Shown one piece after another: positions 1 through 9,252 of a stretch of 64,000 bases of DNA. The DNA lies in NCBI GenBank assembly GCA_019359215.1, contig JAHHHS010000018.1, forward strand, positions 1 to 64,000. Reading direction: 5' to 3'. Every line of letters begins with the position of its first letter. Positions within the stretch are counted from its first letter, which is position 1. The translations under genes and the position numbers were made by a program. Under the pieces are notes generated by a model that was not told the DNA's origin, searched no databases, and saw only the letters and a list, made by a program, of their open reading frames with translations. The DNA is from Nostoc indistinguendum CM1-VF10. GTDB taxonomy: Bacteria > Cyanobacteriota > Cyanobacteriia > Cyanobacteriales > Nostocaceae.

Positions 1-167
1 TTTGTATTCTCAATTACTTCTGCATTTACTTCCCAGGTTGGGTTATTGCCACCAATCAATTGTAATTGTATTGAAATATATTTGATTTTTTCGTACTATT
101 TTATCATAACTACTCTGGGAGAGCCATTTTAATTTCTGGGTTTGCATCTCCAGTTCAAGCTGCAACT

Positions 168-1463
168 GTGCGTTCAACTTGGGTGGAGAATGAAATTTAC
201 CAATACAATCATCCCTTTGCTTCTCAATTGCCTCAAGAATTGGCAATAAAAATGCAAAAGATGAAGGCTAGCCCTTTTGCCTTTTATCGGGGAACAGATC
301 ACATTTTTTATCGTGATATGCAGACTTTGCCAAGTTCAGGATTTGTGAATTCTTCAACCTCAGCCATCTGGTTAGAGGGAGATATGCATCTGCAAAATCT
401 TGGAGGGATGAAAGATAGCAACGACAACAACGTTTTTGACACCACCGATTTTGATGAAGGCTATTTTGGCCCCTACGTTTGGGACTTGCGACGGATGGCA
501 GTGTCCATTCTGTTGGCAACCAAAGAGAACGGTCTTAGCTCAAGTGACGCTCAAGATATCGTCCGTAATTTTTTGGATACTTATCTGAACAAGATGAGCG
601 ACTTTAAGGGAACCAATAATGAACTGTCATACCGTTTGGAATCTGGCAATACGAATGGTGTGGTCAAAGATTTGATTCAAAAAACATCAAACAAGAACCG
701 CTCTAGCTTGCTAAGTAAATACACGCAGTTAAATAACAGTAAAAATCGAGTATTCCAGACCACCTCAAAACTTCAGCCTGTATCCAACAGTACCTATTCT
801 GACATTGCTGGGGCTATGACCAGCTACATTGCCTCAATTCCTAGCAGTAAGTGCTACAACAATAGTTATTATGCTCTCAAAGACATTCGGCTAAAATTAG
901 GTTCAGGCATTGGTAGTCTTGGTAAGTACCGATATTACTTACTGATTGAAGGGCCAAGTTCAGGAACCGACGACGATCGCATTTTGGAGATGAAGCAGGA
1001 AGGTAGTAGTGCAGTTGCTATCGCAGTTCCAGGTCTGCTGCCAACTTCAGTTTACGAGAACCAAGAAGGTGCGAGAGTTGCAATTGCTACTAAAGCAATG
1101 CTCTTCAATACTAACCCCTTGGTTGGCTACACTACCGTCAATGGCATCCCCTTTATGGTACATGAAAAATCACCCTACCAAGTGGACTTTAATTATACAT
1201 TACTAACCACTAAGTCAAAATTCATGGATGCGATGGGGTATGCAGGGAAGGTCGTTGCCAAGAACCATGTAATCTCTGATAAAGACTACGATGCTGCCAT
1301 TATTCCCGTAAGTGTTGACAAAGAAGTGACTGATATTGTTAGCGGTAACAAGGCTGTATTCAAAGACGAAATTGTTAACTTTGCGGTGAACTATGCAACT
1401 CAAGTTGAGTATGACTACACGAGTTTTGTAAATGCTTATAACCAAGGGATGATACTCTACTAA
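168..1463 (+). CDS. DUF2252 family protein, probably with a damaged 5' end
   Basis: The translated product carries the DUF2252 signature: FYRGTDHIFYRD, then WLEGDMHLQNLGG, then DFDEGYFGPYVWDLRRM within the first 110 residues. The family is related to the aminoglycoside phosphotransferase/kinase fold, but no substrate is known. The only usable start is a GTG at 168 with no clear ribosome binding site. Upstream, the same frame stays open back to a TGA at 72 and reads ISGFASPVQAATV directly before residue 1, which looks like the end and cleavage site of a Sec signal peptide. No ATG, GTG or TTG precedes it in frame. The likely reading is that the native start and n-region of an exported protein were lost or shifted out of frame. 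The rest of the protein is open and of normal family length. Confidence 0.75.
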   Translation: MRSTWVENEIYQYNHPFASQLPQELAIKMQKMKASPFAFYRGTDHIFYRDMQTLPSSGFVNSSTSAIWLEGDMHLQNLGGMKDSNDNNVFDTTDFDEGYFGPYVWDLRRMAVSILLATKENGLSSSDAQDIVRNFLDTYLNKMSDFKGTNNELSYRLESGNTNGVVKDLIQKTSNKNRSSLLSKYTQLNNSKNRVFQTTSKLQPVSNSTYSDIAGAMTSYIASIPSSKCYNNSYYALKDIRLKLGSGIGSLGKYRYYLLIEGPSSGTDDDRILEMKQEGSSAVAIAVPGLLPTSVYENQEGARVAIATKAMLFNTNPLVGYTTVNGIPFMVHEKSPYQVDFNYTLLTTKSKFMDAMGYAGKVVAKNHVISDKDYDAAIIPVSVDKEVTDIVSGNKAVFKDEIVNFAVNYATQVEYDYTSFVNAYNQGMILY

Positions 1464-1611
1464 AACACCGATTCAGGATTCAGAGATAACTCAGAATGTG
1501 GCTAGATGAATGATACTGTATAGGGCGAGGGCGAACTGGCAACTAGCAGCGTTCCCCCGAAATGACCGAAAATAATTAAGTCCTATTCAAACCTTGAGGA
1601 GTGAATTTATA

Positions 1612-2103
1612 ATGTCTCGTTTGCTAACAGCCTTCGCAAAACGACTCCTGCGGAGTATCACTTTTGTAATCTTGCTAACTTTGATTAATACTTTAATACT
1701 TCCTGCCGCCACTTGGGCTGCCTCTTCTAGTTTGGGAGTTGATAATGGTCATCTTAGTTCTTGTCCGGCTTCAGACAATTGTGTTGTGAGTCAAGATGGT
1801 GATCCTAAACACGCCATTGACCCAATTCCCTATCATATAGATCGTGATGCAGCACGAAAAACCTTACTAAAAGTTCTCACCGTCGTTCCACGCACAGAAG
1901 TTATAGAACAGACAGATAATTACATCCATGCTCTTTCTAAAAGCCGCATCTTCAAATTTATTGATGATGTAGAGTTTTATTTTCCTGCCAATGAACCAGT
2001 AATTCATCTGCGCTCGGCAGCCCGCTTGGGAGAGTCGGATCTTGGTGTTAATCGCAGGCGTTTGGAGCAAATTCGTCTTGCTCTGCGTGATCTAAATATT
2101 TGA
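1612..2103 (+). CDS. DUF1499 family protein with signal peptide
   Basis: A 163-residue protein. The N-terminus is basic (RLLTAFAKRLLR) followed by a hydrophobic stretch and an AATWAA cleavage region, so export across the plasma or thylakoid membrane is likely. The mature part (LSSCPASDNCVVSQ, then HAIDPIPY and a conserved IEQTDNYIHA...DDVEFYF core) matches the DUF1499 family, whose function is unknown. The ATG at 1612 is preferred over an in-frame TTG at 1594 because GAGGAG (1597-1602) sits 9 bases before it. The two conserved Cys residues early in the mature chain could form a disulfide. It stands alone on this strand and converges on the sucD-like gene. Confidence 0.8.
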   Translation: MSRLLTAFAKRLLRSITFVILLTLINTLILPAATWAASSSLGVDNGHLSSCPASDNCVVSQDGDPKHAIDPIPYHIDRDAARKTLLKVLTVVPRTEVIEQTDNYIHALSKSRIFKFIDDVEFYFPANEPVIHLRSAARLGESDLGVNRRRLEQIRLALRDLNI

Positions 2104-2315
2104 TTTTAGCTTGAGCAGCAATGTGAACAGCCGGACAAAAATGCTTCGTCCCCTGACAATTGTCGTGATGATACATTGCATCTAGGTGTGGCGATCGCTT
2201 ACTTCCTCTAAGAAAATTTGCCCCTGAGCGCTTGCAAGGAAGCTTCTATTGTTGATTGAGCGTGAGTGCGATCGCTATTACTCATACACTAAAACTGGCA
2301 GACGAAGCTCGATTA

Positions 2316-3215
2316 TTACTTCGCTTTTTGTAATAAGCGAATCTCCTTTCTCAATAATTCTGGAATCTGAGAAGGGCGTTCAGCTACTGGAACTTCCGCT
2401 TCTTTTAAAGCAGCTAATTTACTTTGAGCTGTGCCGAAGTTAGGATCGCGTCCGATAACCGTTGCTAAAGTCCCAGTTTGACGCCAAGTTTTTCCTGGCG
2501 GTGCAAGTCTTCCTGCAATATAGGCAATTACTGGTTTATCAATCGCCTCAGTAATGTACCGAGCTGCTGCTTCTTCACTACCACCACCAGGTTGACCGAC
2601 TAAAACGATCGCCTCTGTAGTTTCATCTTCATCGAGAATTTGCAACCATTGGAGAAATGAGGAACCGACGATCGCATCGCTACCAATACTGACACTAATG
2701 GACTGCCCTAAACCCGCTTTTGTTAACTCGTAAGCAACTTCGTAGGTGAGGGTGCTACTACGACTAACGATCCCCACTGGGCCAGGGGTATAAAATTCGT
2801 TAGGCTGAGTACCTAAGAGAATTTTTCCTGGCACAATGATCCCCGGACTATTTGGCCCGACTATCAAAGTTTCACAGGCTTCGGCTTTGCGGAGTAATTG
2901 CACCATATCCAAAGGCGGCACGCCAGCAGTAATAATAATGATTTGGCGAATATTAGATGCGATCGCTTCTAATGCCGCATCTAGTACGTCGTAGGGATCT
3001 ACACAGATAATTGTCGTGTCAATTACCCCAAATTGTTCTATTACCTCTTCTACTAAGTCAAATACTGGCAGTTCATGCATTTCCTGCCCACCACATCCAG
3101 GATTGACACCGGCTACCAAGTTCGTACCATAAGCTTTCATTTGAGCAACATGAGTGCCTGATATGAATTCACAAAAGCCTTGAATTAACACTTTGCTGTC
3201 TGGCGTTAGGTTCAT
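2316..3215 (-). CDS. sucD: Succinyl-CoA ligase alpha-subunit homologue lacking the phospho-histidine
   Basis: A full-length 299-residue homologue of the CoA-binding alpha subunit that, with SucC, interconverts succinyl-CoA and succinate with ADP or GDP phosphorylation. Family motifs are seen in order: an N-terminal Rossmann region, GPNSPGII, VGIVSRSSTLTYE, and YIAGRLAPPGK. In the canonical enzyme the segment after APKGK is GHAGAI, with the His that is phosphorylated during catalysis. Here the aligned residues are RQTGTL, so that His is a Gln (CAA codon). The nucleotide loop is also altered, GFTGSQGT becoming GFCEFISGT. The gene lies downstream of the beta-subunit homologue on the same strand with a 287-bp spacer, so the pair is probably still functionally linked. 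Whether it keeps ligase activity is doubtful. It could act on another acyl-CoA or be regulatory. Confidence 0.8.
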   Translation of the reverse strand: MNLTPDSKVLIQGFCEFISGTHVAQMKAYGTNLVAGVNPGCGGQEMHELPVFDLVEEVIEQFGVIDTTIICVDPYDVLDAALEAIASNIRQIIIITAGVPPLDMVQLLRKAEACETLIVGPNSPGIIVPGKILLGTQPNEFYTPGPVGIVSRSSTLTYEVAYELTKAGLGQSISVSIGSDAIVGSSFLQWLQILDEDETTEAIVLVGQPGGGSEEAAARYITEAIDKPVIAYIAGRLAPPGKTWRQTGTLATVIGRDPNFGTAQSKLAALKEAEVPVAERPSQIPELLRKEIRLLQKAK

Positions 3216-3502
3216 AAAAAATTACCGTAAGTTTGGCAACCCAGTGGTCTAAGACACTTGGCATAAAAACGACATATTTACAGTGTCGTTTCAATTTTTA
3301 CATTCCAAAAACTGGCCTTGAGGCTGAGTGTCCCAAAAGTCGGTCAACCCACCTCTAGGTAGAAATATTAAGTTAGAATGCACTATTTAATTAGTTCCCA
3401 AAGACTAGTAGTTACTTATTTTGGGTGTTTAATTCAAAAATTTACGCTTTGCGGGAAAAGTTAATAATTTTTGATTTTTCAATTGGAACGAAGTCACAGT
3501 TA
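3216..3502. other. Spacer between the sucC-like and sucD-like genes
   Basis: This 287-bp AT-rich spacer separates two genes that are usually tightly coupled in bacteria. I see no good ORF, no tRNA and no strong hairpin. A separate promoter for the sucD-like gene is possible but not demonstrable by eye. Confidence 0.5.
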
Positions 3503-4729
3503 CTACTTCTTAGTAACCATTGGTTTAGCAAGACGAACTGCTGCCGCTACTGCCTCATCTAAATTTTCTACCACAAGGAGCGCATTGCTGGGGGTCTTTA
3601 GTGTTGCTAAATACTTTCTAGCAGCATCAAATTCAGAACCAGCAAGACGGATAACTAAGGGTGAAAAATTCTGCTCTCGTCGACTTTTATTACCATTAGA
3701 ATGCACAACCTGTGATTGAAGTTCACTGTTGTCTTGCTGCACAACTCTGGCTATAACTTCAACCACTTCCTCAGTTTGAGGAATGTTCCCTAGAAGATTA
3801 ATTAATATTACTTGAATGCTATTATCAGCCTCTAGGATTTTTAGACCTGTCTCTAGGCGATCGCGGAAAGTAGTTGGTGTAGTATCTGTAAGAAAAGCAT
3901 GACGTAGATTCAAACAAACACCTGGGTTGCCACCAGCATTAGCGACTAAATCCAAAGTTGCCAACACTGAACCAGTACCATTACCTAAAATCCCGATTTT
4001 TCCGTGCATTTTCAGACCATCCCAGTTGCCCAGCATACCATTGGCTTCAGTATTGGTATTACGGCTGATAATTTTTGCCGCCATTTCGGCGAGGTCAGGA
4101 TGACGCTTGATCGCGCGTTGATTGACCCTGACTTTACCATTAAGAGCCATAACTTGACCAGTTGCACTGACTGCCAAGGGATTTATTTCGACTAAATCCA
4201 GGTCTTTTTGCACAAATAACTGGTACATCTTTTGGACAACGCTGCTTACCGACTGCATCAGCGTCCCCTGCAAACCCATTTTTAAAGCCAATCGTCGGGC
4301 ATAAAATGGCGAGAATTCCTGTTCCACGACAACATAGTGCATTTTTTCCCCAGCAGATTCCCAATCGATGTTTGCTTCCTTGCAACCTAAAAGTACTGGT
4401 CGGCAAACAGCAGTATCTAAAACCACCGCTAGATAAAATTCCTGGTTGGCGTCATATTGTGATTCTGCCAGCACAACTTCTGGCAATTCGCCCCATATTG
4501 GTAAACTAAAGATATTTTGAGCAGCTGCTATCGCATCAATTGTTGTTTCCGCAAACCTGACTCCACCTGCTTTTGCCCGTTCCGCTCCATGTACTTGAGA
4601 TTTCAGTACAATTGGAAAGCGAATTTTTAAACGTTTCAAATCTGTAGGATGGTCAATTCGTTGGGAAGGCAATACAGGAATGCCTATTTTCCCAAACCAT
4701 TCTTTAACTTGATACTCTAATAGATCCAT
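3503..4729 (-). CDS. sucC: Succinyl-CoA ligase beta-subunit homologue (ATP-grasp), divergent
   Basis: A 408-residue protein, about 20 residues longer than E. coli SucC (388). The N-terminal ATP-grasp half is recognisable: MDLLEYQVKEWFGKIGIPV, KSQVHGAERAKAGGVR, LVEINPLAV and HPDLAEMA. The C-terminal half is degraded relative to the family. The usual FLDVGGGA segment reads NLRHAFLT, and NIFGGIVRCD reads NLLGNIPQTE. A low-complexity insertion near residues 335-362 (QQDNSELQSQVVHSNGNK and following) lies before the last strand. It is the first gene of the pair with the alpha homologue. Losing the glycine-rich phosphate-binding loop here together with the catalytic His in the partner suggests joint divergence from normal ligase chemistry. 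The ATG start at 4729 gives the standard N-terminus. Confidence 0.8.
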   Translation of the reverse strand: MDLLEYQVKEWFGKIGIPVLPSQRIDHPTDLKRLKIRFPIVLKSQVHGAERAKAGGVRFAETTIDAIAAAQNIFSLPIWGELPEVVLAESQYDANQEFYLAVVLDTAVCRPVLLGCKEANIDWESAGEKMHYVVVEQEFSPFYARRLALKMGLQGTLMQSVSSVVQKMYQLFVQKDLDLVEINPLAVSATGQVMALNGKVRVNQRAIKRHPDLAEMAAKIISRNTNTEANGMLGNWDGLKMHGKIGILGNGTGSVLATLDLVANAGGNPGVCLNLRHAFLTDTTPTTFRDRLETGLKILEADNSIQVILINLLGNIPQTEEVVEVIARVVQQDNSELQSQVVHSNGNKSRREQNFSPLVIRLAGSEFDAARKYLATLKTPSNALLVVENLDEAVAAAVRLAKPMVTKK

Positions 4730-5400
4730 TGAAACACCTTATATTTACACTTTCCTAGCCTTTGCTTAGTCCTGTCTTAATATTTTGCAGCACTTTTCTT
4801 TCAGAATTAAGCTTTTGGCAGCTATAAAAATTTATTTTTCACGGTTAATTTTATCTGATTCAGCAAATGAGGCACATTAATTTCGATAGCTAACCTGTTG
4901 GTGCTAGAGCCACAACACATAATTAATCTCTTCAGTAAGTTTCCTAGCATAGAAGATAAGTACCATTTCTGTCAAAACCCTCTGACTTAGCATAGTTTCT
5001 TTAATTTTTGGATAAATTTGTCACAACTGCTCTGCAACTAGAATTTTGCAGCACATTAACTCCTGTGTATTTTATTGCCCCCAAATAATGCAGTGAAAAT
5101 ACTCAATAAGTCTATTATTCCCATTTTAAAAACTCTATTATTCCCATTTTTTATTTGTAATTTACATCTAAAGGCAGATTATTTAATTTTGCATCTAGCA
5201 CTGTGAAAATGTAGCAGCGCGAACATAATTGCTTTTTTTTCTTTTTGGTGAAAAGTCAGAATGTGTGTTAGAAAGTTGGTCGTTCAGATTTTCAGGCTGT
5301 GGTTAGTTAAACTGTGCATTTGCATTCAACAAACCTAAAAAGTTCATTTCATCCTCTTAAGGATAATCAAAACAATATAAAAATTGAGCGGGAAAGCTCT
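4730..5400. other. Divergent intergenic region
   Basis: About 670 bp between the sucC-like gene (minus) and the membrane protein (plus). It is AT-rich with no convincing ORF. It holds a pair of identical 17-bp direct repeats (listed separately) and presumably both promoters. A GTG at 5314 could extend the downstream gene by 29 codons, but the extension looks non-coding. Confidence 0.5.
5111..5150. repeat. Pair of 17-bp direct repeats
   Basis: TCTATTATTCCCATTTT occurs at 5111-5127 and again, identical, at 5134-5150, a 23-bp period or roughly two helical turns. The position in a divergent promoter region is compatible with an operator, but slippage duplication is equally possible. Confidence 0.6.
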
Positions 5401-6864
5401 ATGAAAGTAGCAGTCCAGCAGGAAGATTTACAGCTTTTAGCCAAAACTTTGCAGGAACAATTACTTGTAGAAGTCTCAGCGGCTGAAGTCTTCGAGGTTA
5501 AGTGCACCGTCAATAAAGACGAGCTAATGATTTTAACGCAACACGAATCAGATGTAATAGTTGATGCTCAGATCATCTTTGCAGTAATTGAGGAGGTACT
5601 TGAGTCTTTAGCACCCCGCAGAGAGCAGCGAGTGCAATGTTTCCTTAGAGTTTTTGGTGAACAAGTTCCTTATGCCAAATGTTTCTTAGTTCTGAAACAG
5701 AGGGGAGGCTGGGGAAATGAGGAAGCAAGGGAAGCAAAAGAGCAGGGGGACAGAGGAGCAGAGGGGCAATACTTTTCTCCCATTTCTTCATCTGCTCTGA
5801 CCTATTCTCCATCACTTGATAAGGCTGAGGAGGAGGAACTATTTGACCCGTTTGCATATGGGCCGAATTTGCCGACTTCAAAGCCAGCATCTCAAATCAA
5901 ACTCATCTTATTGGGTGCAGCCTTGGCGGGAATGGTAATCTTAGGCGGCGGTGCTTACTTCTTGACTCCCCCTTGTATGATGTCTGAGTGTAAAGAAATA
6001 CAAAACGCCGAGCAATTAAAAACAAAATCTCCGCAACTGATGCGCCGCGCCAAGTCTGAAAAAGAATTAGTAGCTCTACAACAGCAACTTGCAACAGCCA
6101 GCGCAGCCCTGAATGTAATTCCTAGTTGGTCGCCCCGTTCTCATGTATCAGAAGAACTAAAAGCAAGTTTGTCTGGACGGTCAGAAAAAATCAACCAGCT
6201 GGTCAAGGCTTTGCAGACGGCATACTTGGCGACACAAAAAGCTCAAACTCCTGCATATAGCCTAGAGGAATTACAAGCTAGGCAACACTTATGGCGACAG
6301 GCTATAGCACCACTAGAAACTATAAGTCCTGATAGTGAACTTTATGGGCTAGTGCAAGGAAAATTACTTAATTATCGTGTCCGTTTGCACGCTGTGAATC
6401 AGCAAATATTTATTGAGGAAAAATGGCTGAAGAAATTAACAGCAGCAAAAGCTGTAGCTAATGCAGCCGAGAACCGACAAGCTACTGCTAAATCTTTGAA
6501 TGACTGGCAAAAGGTACAGTCTACTTGGCTGGTGGCGATTAATGCCTTGAATAGCATTCCCCGGACTAGCCCTGGATACCAAGAAGCCGAAAAGCTTTTG
6601 GTAGATTATAAACCTAAGTTCGTAGCAGCACGCGATCGCGCTACTAAAGAACGATTAGCTATTAAAGCCTACCAACAAGCCGTTAGCACTGCCAAGCAAG
6701 CCAAAGTATATGAGCAACAAAACCAATGGCTTGCAGCAGCGACATATTGGGATCAGGCTTTACAAACTGCTAAACAAATTTCCCAAGATAGCTTGTACTA
6801 CACTCAGGCTCAGTCTCTGATTGAACCTTACTCAATAGCCCTCAAACAAGCACTGAATCTATAG
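5401..6864 (+). CDS. Single-pass membrane protein with coiled-coil C-terminal domain, function unknown
   Basis: A 487-residue protein I do not recognise as a named family. Residues 1-100 form a compact, probably cytoplasmic domain. Residues 100-135 are a low-complexity linker encoded by purine-rich repeat DNA. A single transmembrane helix lies near residues 167-188 (LILLGAALAGMVILGGGAYF). From about 200 to the end the chain is helical, rich in Ala, Gln, Lys and Glu, with repeated units such as LNDWQKVQSTWLVAINALNSIP and the similar QNQWLAAATYWDQALQTAKQI, a TPR-like or coiled-coil arrangement. The ATG at 5401 is preferred over an upstream GTG at 5314. It stands alone on its strand. A scaffold or envelope role is only a guess. 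Confidence 0.7.
   Translation: MKVAVQQEDLQLLAKTLQEQLLVEVSAAEVFEVKCTVNKDELMILTQHESDVIVDAQIIFAVIEEVLESLAPRREQRVQCFLRVFGEQVPYAKCFLVLKQRGGWGNEEAREAKEQGDRGAEGQYFSPISSSALTYSPSLDKAEEEELFDPFAYGPNLPTSKPASQIKLILLGAALAGMVILGGGAYFLTPPCMMSECKEIQNAEQLKTKSPQLMRRAKSEKELVALQQQLATASAALNVIPSWSPRSHVSEELKASLSGRSEKINQLVKALQTAYLATQKAQTPAYSLEELQARQHLWRQAIAPLETISPDSELYGLVQGKLLNYRVRLHAVNQQIFIEEKWLKKLTAAKAVANAAENRQATAKSLNDWQKVQSTWLVAINALNSIPRTSPGYQEAEKLLVDYKPKFVAARDRATKERLAIKAYQQAVSTAKQAKVYEQQNQWLAAATYWDQALQTAKQISQDSLYYTQAQSLIEPYSIALKQALNL
5698..5801 (+). repeat. Purine-rich low-complexity repeat inside a coding region
   Basis: The G/A-rich run of GGGGAGCAGGGGGACAGAGG type continuing into a CT-rich segment resembles the intergenic purine-rich repeats seen elsewhere in this window (17480-17510, 28189-28230, 56790-56820). 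Here it lies inside the open frame of the 487-residue membrane protein and adds about 35 residues between its N-terminal domain and membrane helix. Confidence 0.5.
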
Positions 6865-6996
6865 GGATTCTCATTGATACCGATTATCTGTGGGGTCGTA
6901 TAGAACAATTTGCTCAAGTTGCTTATCTCCTCAAAGTTAATTTTGTACAACTTCAGAAAAAATTGGTATTACGATATCAATTTAGTCTATGAATAT

Positions 6997-7773
6997 TTAC
7001 CTAACTAACTGCGCTGCGGAATTGAAAAATTGACGACACAACCCTTTCGTCACTAAAAGTGTTGTCAACAAGTTAGCGAAAGCAACCATAAATATAATCA
7101 AAATTTCATAAGATACAGCATCTAGGGGTTGGACACCAGCGAGTAACTGTCCGGTGGTAATTCCTGGTATTGCGACCATACCTATAAGTATCATTTGATT
7201 GAGAGTCGGAATCAATCCGGCTCTGATGGCATCTTTGCGATACTGGCTAACTGCTTGCTGGGGAGTTGCGCCTAAGCTCAAATGGGTTTCTATTTCGATA
7301 TGGCTGGAATTAATAGTACTGACAAGACGTTCGCCTGCGATCGCAGCCGCATTGGTAGCATTACCTAGAACTATCCCTGCTAAGGGAATTATATACTGTG
7401 GCTCATACCATCTGTCTGGTTGAACGATCAAAAAGTTGGTATAGAACACTGTCAGGACGGTACTAATTAAAATTGCACCCCACACCAAAGGCAACACATG
7501 AGGAATTTTTTGGCTGATGCGATTTCGTGCGACAATCGCCGTAATTGTCAGCATGACTGCTAATAACGCCAAAACTGCCCAAGCATTGTCTAAAGCCAAG
7601 ATGAAATCTAAAATGTATCCCAATACAAGTAGTTGTAAGATGGTTCTCCCAGTAGCAAGAGCTAAGTTTAACTCTAGTCCTAATTTTTCCCAGGCAGATA
7701 AACCAATGGCGATCGCCATCAACCCCACAGCAATAACTAAATCTACTAAATCCAGCTTGATCAGATCCTGCAT
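6997..7773 (-). CDS. fetB: FetB/UPF0014 family ABC permease
   Basis: A 258-residue, highly hydrophobic protein with about seven transmembrane helices. It matches UPF0014 (FetB), whose E. coli member pairs with the ATPase FetA in iron export and oxidative stress resistance. Recognisable segments are TGRTILQLLVLGYIL near the N-terminus, the central IPLAGIVLGNATNAAAI, LSLGATPQQA, and IPTLNQMILIGMVAIPGITTGQLLAG. The ATG at 7773 is chosen because AGGAG precedes it by 11 bases on the minus strand; an upstream start at 7815 would only add a polar extension. No ATPase partner gene is adjacent, so the partner must be encoded elsewhere. Confidence 0.85.
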   Translation of the reverse strand: MQDLIKLDLVDLVIAVGLMAIAIGLSAWEKLGLELNLALATGRTILQLLVLGYILDFILALDNAWAVLALLAVMLTITAIVARNRISQKIPHVLPLVWGAILISTVLTVFYTNFLIVQPDRWYEPQYIIPLAGIVLGNATNAAAIAGERLVSTINSSHIEIETHLSLGATPQQAVSQYRKDAIRAGLIPTLNQMILIGMVAIPGITTGQLLAGVQPLDAVSYEILIIFMVAFANLLTTLLVTKGLCRQFFNSAAQLVR

Positions 7774-8101
7774 GGGTTCTCTATCTCCTGATATTTTCCT
7801 CTCAAAGCAGCCCACATAAGAGGAACTTTGCCCCGATGTGTTGGATCTTGGTTGATATATATCACCTTTATCAATTCAAAATTCAAAAATGGTACAACTT
7901 TAACATGGAAAACACCTAGTATGCCTACTATCTGTAAATTAAATATGCGGTAGTTTCTCGCGCCACAATTTAAGTAAAAACCCTAATAGATACGTATCTT
8001 AGGCGATAGTCTTTTAATAGCTCCTATTTGATTAATAATTCAATTAGCAAAAATTGACTCTCGAAGTGTATCCTTTGTATCTTCCAATAAAATAAGAACT
8101 C
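7774..8101. other. Divergent spacer between fetB and the DegT gene
   Basis: A 328-bp AT-rich spacer with no ORF or clear hairpin. It must contain the promoters for the two divergent genes, but I could not place either with confidence. Confidence 0.4.
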
Positions 8102-9250
8102 ATGATCCAAAGTGTAAATCCTATTCCTGCCTTTGATATCAAACAGCAATACACCACCATCGAAGCAGAAGTAAGTGCAGCCGTCTTAGAGGTTCTGGCT
8201 TCTGGTCGCTATATTGGTGGCCCCTTAGTCCAAGGTTTTGAGCAACAGTTTGCTGATTATAATACTGTTACTGAATGTGTAGCTTGTAATTCTGGTACTG
8301 ATGCGCTCTACTTAGCTTTACGAGTCTTGGAAATTGGTACAGGCGATGAAGTGATTACAACGCCTTTCACTTTTATTGCTACATCTGAAGTGATTAGCGC
8401 CGTCGGTGCAAAGCCTGTTTTCGTTGACATTGATACTACTACATTTAATTTGGATGTGGAGCAAGTCGCGGCGGCGATTACACCCAAAACCAAAGCGATT
8501 ATCCCGGTTCACCTATTTGGACTACCTGTGGATATGACATCATTGATGGCGATCGCTCAATCTCACAATTTGTCAATAATTGAAGATTGCGCTCAGTCTA
8601 CAGGCGCAAGTTGGGCTGATAAAAAAGTAGGAAGTATTGGACATATTGGTTGCTTTAGTTTCTACCCTACCAAAAATCTTGGTGGTTGCGGTGATGGCGG
8701 GGCAATAACGACTAATGACCCTGCGATCGCCACTAAACTGCGAATATTACGAGATCATGGTAGTAAAATTCGATATTTACACGAGGAAATTGGTGTAAAT
8801 AGCCGCTTGGATGCTCTCCAAGCGGCTATTTTGCAGATTAAGCTACGTTATTTAGATATTTGGAATAATCGTCGGCGAGATATCGCCAACTATTACTACC
8901 AATTCTTATGCCAAATTCCGGGGATTGTCCCGCCCCAAGAATTACCTGAGGGTGTTGGGGTATGGAATCAATACACTATTCGCATATCAGGCGAAGGGCG
9001 AAATGGTTCTAGTGCCAAATATCGAGATTGGGTGCGTAGTCAATTGCAAGAGCAGGGTGTGAGTTCGATGATTTACTACCCTTACCCTTTACATTTACAG
9101 CCAGTTTATCAAAATTTGGGTTATCAAATTGGGGATTTACCAATAGCAGAGCAAGCTTGCCATGAAGTTATATCTTTGCCTATGTACCCAGAATTGACAC
9201 AACAGCAGCAAGACCAGGTGATTTATGCGTTGAAAGAAGTTATGAGTTAG
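8102..9250 (+). CDS. DegT/DnrJ/EryC1/StrS-type PLP aminotransferase
   Basis: A 382-residue sugar aminotransferase-fold protein. Motifs in order: the N-terminal PAFDIKQQYTTIEAEV, ACNSGTDALYLAL for cofactor phosphate binding, TTPFTFIATSEVI, EDCAQSTGA with the Asp that pairs with the PLP ring nitrogen (near 162), and FSFYPTKNLGGCGDGGA with Lys191 as the expected Schiff-base lysine. The C-terminal YYPYPLHLQPVYQNLGY is typical. Such enzymes transaminate nucleotide-linked keto-sugars such as UDP-3-keto-GlcNAc derivatives for surface glycans. No sugar-nucleotide gene is adjacent, so the substrate cannot be set from context. Length and motifs are complete, and the enzyme should be active. Confidence 0.9.
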   Translation: MIQSVNPIPAFDIKQQYTTIEAEVSAAVLEVLASGRYIGGPLVQGFEQQFADYNTVTECVACNSGTDALYLALRVLEIGTGDEVITTPFTFIATSEVISAVGAKPVFVDIDTTTFNLDVEQVAAAITPKTKAIIPVHLFGLPVDMTSLMAIAQSHNLSIIEDCAQSTGASWADKKVGSIGHIGCFSFYPTKNLGGCGDGGAITTNDPAIATKLRILRDHGSKIRYLHEEIGVNSRLDALQAAILQIKLRYLDIWNNRRRDIANYYYQFLCQIPGIVPPQELPEGVGVWNQYTIRISGEGRNGSSAKYRDWVRSQLQEQGVSSMIYYPYPLHLQPVYQNLGYQIGDLPIAEQACHEVISLPMYPELTQQQQDQVIYALKEVMS

Positions 9251-9252
9251 AA

